In this document: positions 6,050 through 6,519 of the stretch, in pieces
How the letters are laid out: each line of letters begins with the position of its first letter
Position numbering within the stretch: the stretch's first letter is position 1
Assembly (NCBI GenBank): GCA_034440555.1
Contig: JAWXCG010000169.1
Coordinates: 1 to 6,519 of the forward strand
DNA from: 0-14-3-00-62-12 sp034440555
GTDB taxonomy: Bacteria > Pseudomonadota > Gammaproteobacteria > Xanthomonadales > Ahniellaceae
Direction of reading: 5' to 3'
Length of the DNA: 6,519 nt
Made by a program: the position numbers and the translations under genes
The notes under the pieces: model-generated
Told to the model about the DNA's origin: nothing
Databases searched by the model: none
What the model saw: only the letters and a program-made list of their open reading frames with translations

Positions 6050-6519
6050 ATGCTCGCACTGGCCCCTGCAACGCTGTTCCGCCGCTGCTGCTGCGTGCTG
6101 ATCCTGTTCTGCATCGTCTCCGCCGCGCCGCTTGGCGCTCAAACCTCGATTGGATACCAGCTCAGCTTCCCGTCGGACGTCGTCAAAATCCAAGCCGTCG
6201 CACCGGGCCAGGCTGTTGAATTTGCCTTTATGGTGACGAGCACCGATAGCAACTCGGGCAACGCGTTGGTGAGCGGCCTGTTCGAATCTGGAACCGCGGT
6301 GCTCGACGAATATACGTTTGTCGCGCTGACCCGGCGCGCTGCGCCCTTCCCCAGCTGCAATCGCCTTACGTATTGGAGCGGATCGTGTTCAGCACGGGCC
6401 CGTTGGCGGCTGGCGAGTCGCTGACCTGCAGGTATCGCGTCACGCGCTCGATCACTTCGATCAATGACCTCGGTTTTCGCGCCTGTGACCCGTTGGAATA
6501 TATTTTTTGCTCCAACGCG
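6050..6519 (+). CDS. Secreted DUF11-like protein with an apparent one-base frameshift (3' end outside window)
   Basis: ATG 6050 follows a TATAAT promoter and opens a signal peptide (RRCCCVLILFCIVSAAPLGAQ, cleavage after about residue 31). The mature part begins TSIGYQLSFPSDVVKI and continues APGQAVEFAFMVTSTDSNSG, the look of a DUF11- or CARDB-like extracellular beta-sandwich. The original frame stays sensible to DEYTFVA (about 6325), turns into an unlikely tail (RRAAPFPSCNRL) and stops at 6422-6424. One frame back, protein-like sequence takes over: DPARCALPQLQSPYVLERIV, then STGPLAAGESLTCRYRV and NDLGFRACDPLEYIFCSN, open to the window edge. Adding one base near 6325 (reading GCG-GCT-GAC) joins the two halves cleanly as FVAADPARC. 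No slippery heptamer is visible, so this is either a sequencing error or a real inactivating deletion. Cysteines in the second half suggest disulfides. Function unknown. Confidence 0.78.

Noticed and set aside
6310..6340. Programmed -1 ribosomal frameshifting in the rightward gene
   Set aside because: There is no X-XXY-YYZ slippery heptamer near the switch point, so a base deletion or a sequencing error is the simpler explanation.

Overview
The window looks like a chromosomal stretch from a GC-rich gammaproteobacterium. A Xanthomonadales/Lysobacterales relative is my best guess, based on codon use, on secreted proteins with Cys-x4-Cys repeats, and on a DUF11-like secreted protein with an LAAGESLTCRYRV stretch. 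This is inference from style, not a database result. There are three protein genes, all with Sec-type signal peptides, and no rRNA, tRNA or CRISPR array that I can see.

Layout. (1) 1659 to 1, minus strand: the first 553 codons of a secreted repeat protein that runs off the left edge. Its roughly 50-residue repeats nearly all end in a C-x4-C pair. (2) 1660-2213: an intergenic gap. It holds a strong intrinsic terminator (12-bp perfect stem, GAAA loop) for the gene on its right and otherwise nothing clear. (3) 5501 to 2214, minus strand: a 1095-residue secreted multidomain protein. Several Ig-like or carboxypeptidase-regulatory-like beta-sandwiches and a ZU5-like module are followed by a C-terminal region with two CXXCH haem c motifs. 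(4) 5502-6049: a divergent intergenic region of about 550 bp. It contains a MITE-like element of about 132 bp with imperfect inverted ends, some small dyads, and a good sigma70-type promoter facing right. (5) 6050 to the right edge, plus strand: a short secreted DUF11-like protein. Its reading frame shifts by one base near 6325, so a naive gene call would stop wrongly at 6424.

How they may work together. All three products are predicted to act outside the cytoplasm. The cytochrome gene and the repeat-protein gene point the same way, but the terminator between them suggests separate transcripts. No shared pathway can be shown from sequence. The most unusual items are the Ig-like/ZU5-like/dihaem fusion, the frameshift in the right-hand gene and the candidate MITE. 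I found no convincing evidence of a new defence, mobile or RNA-based system.
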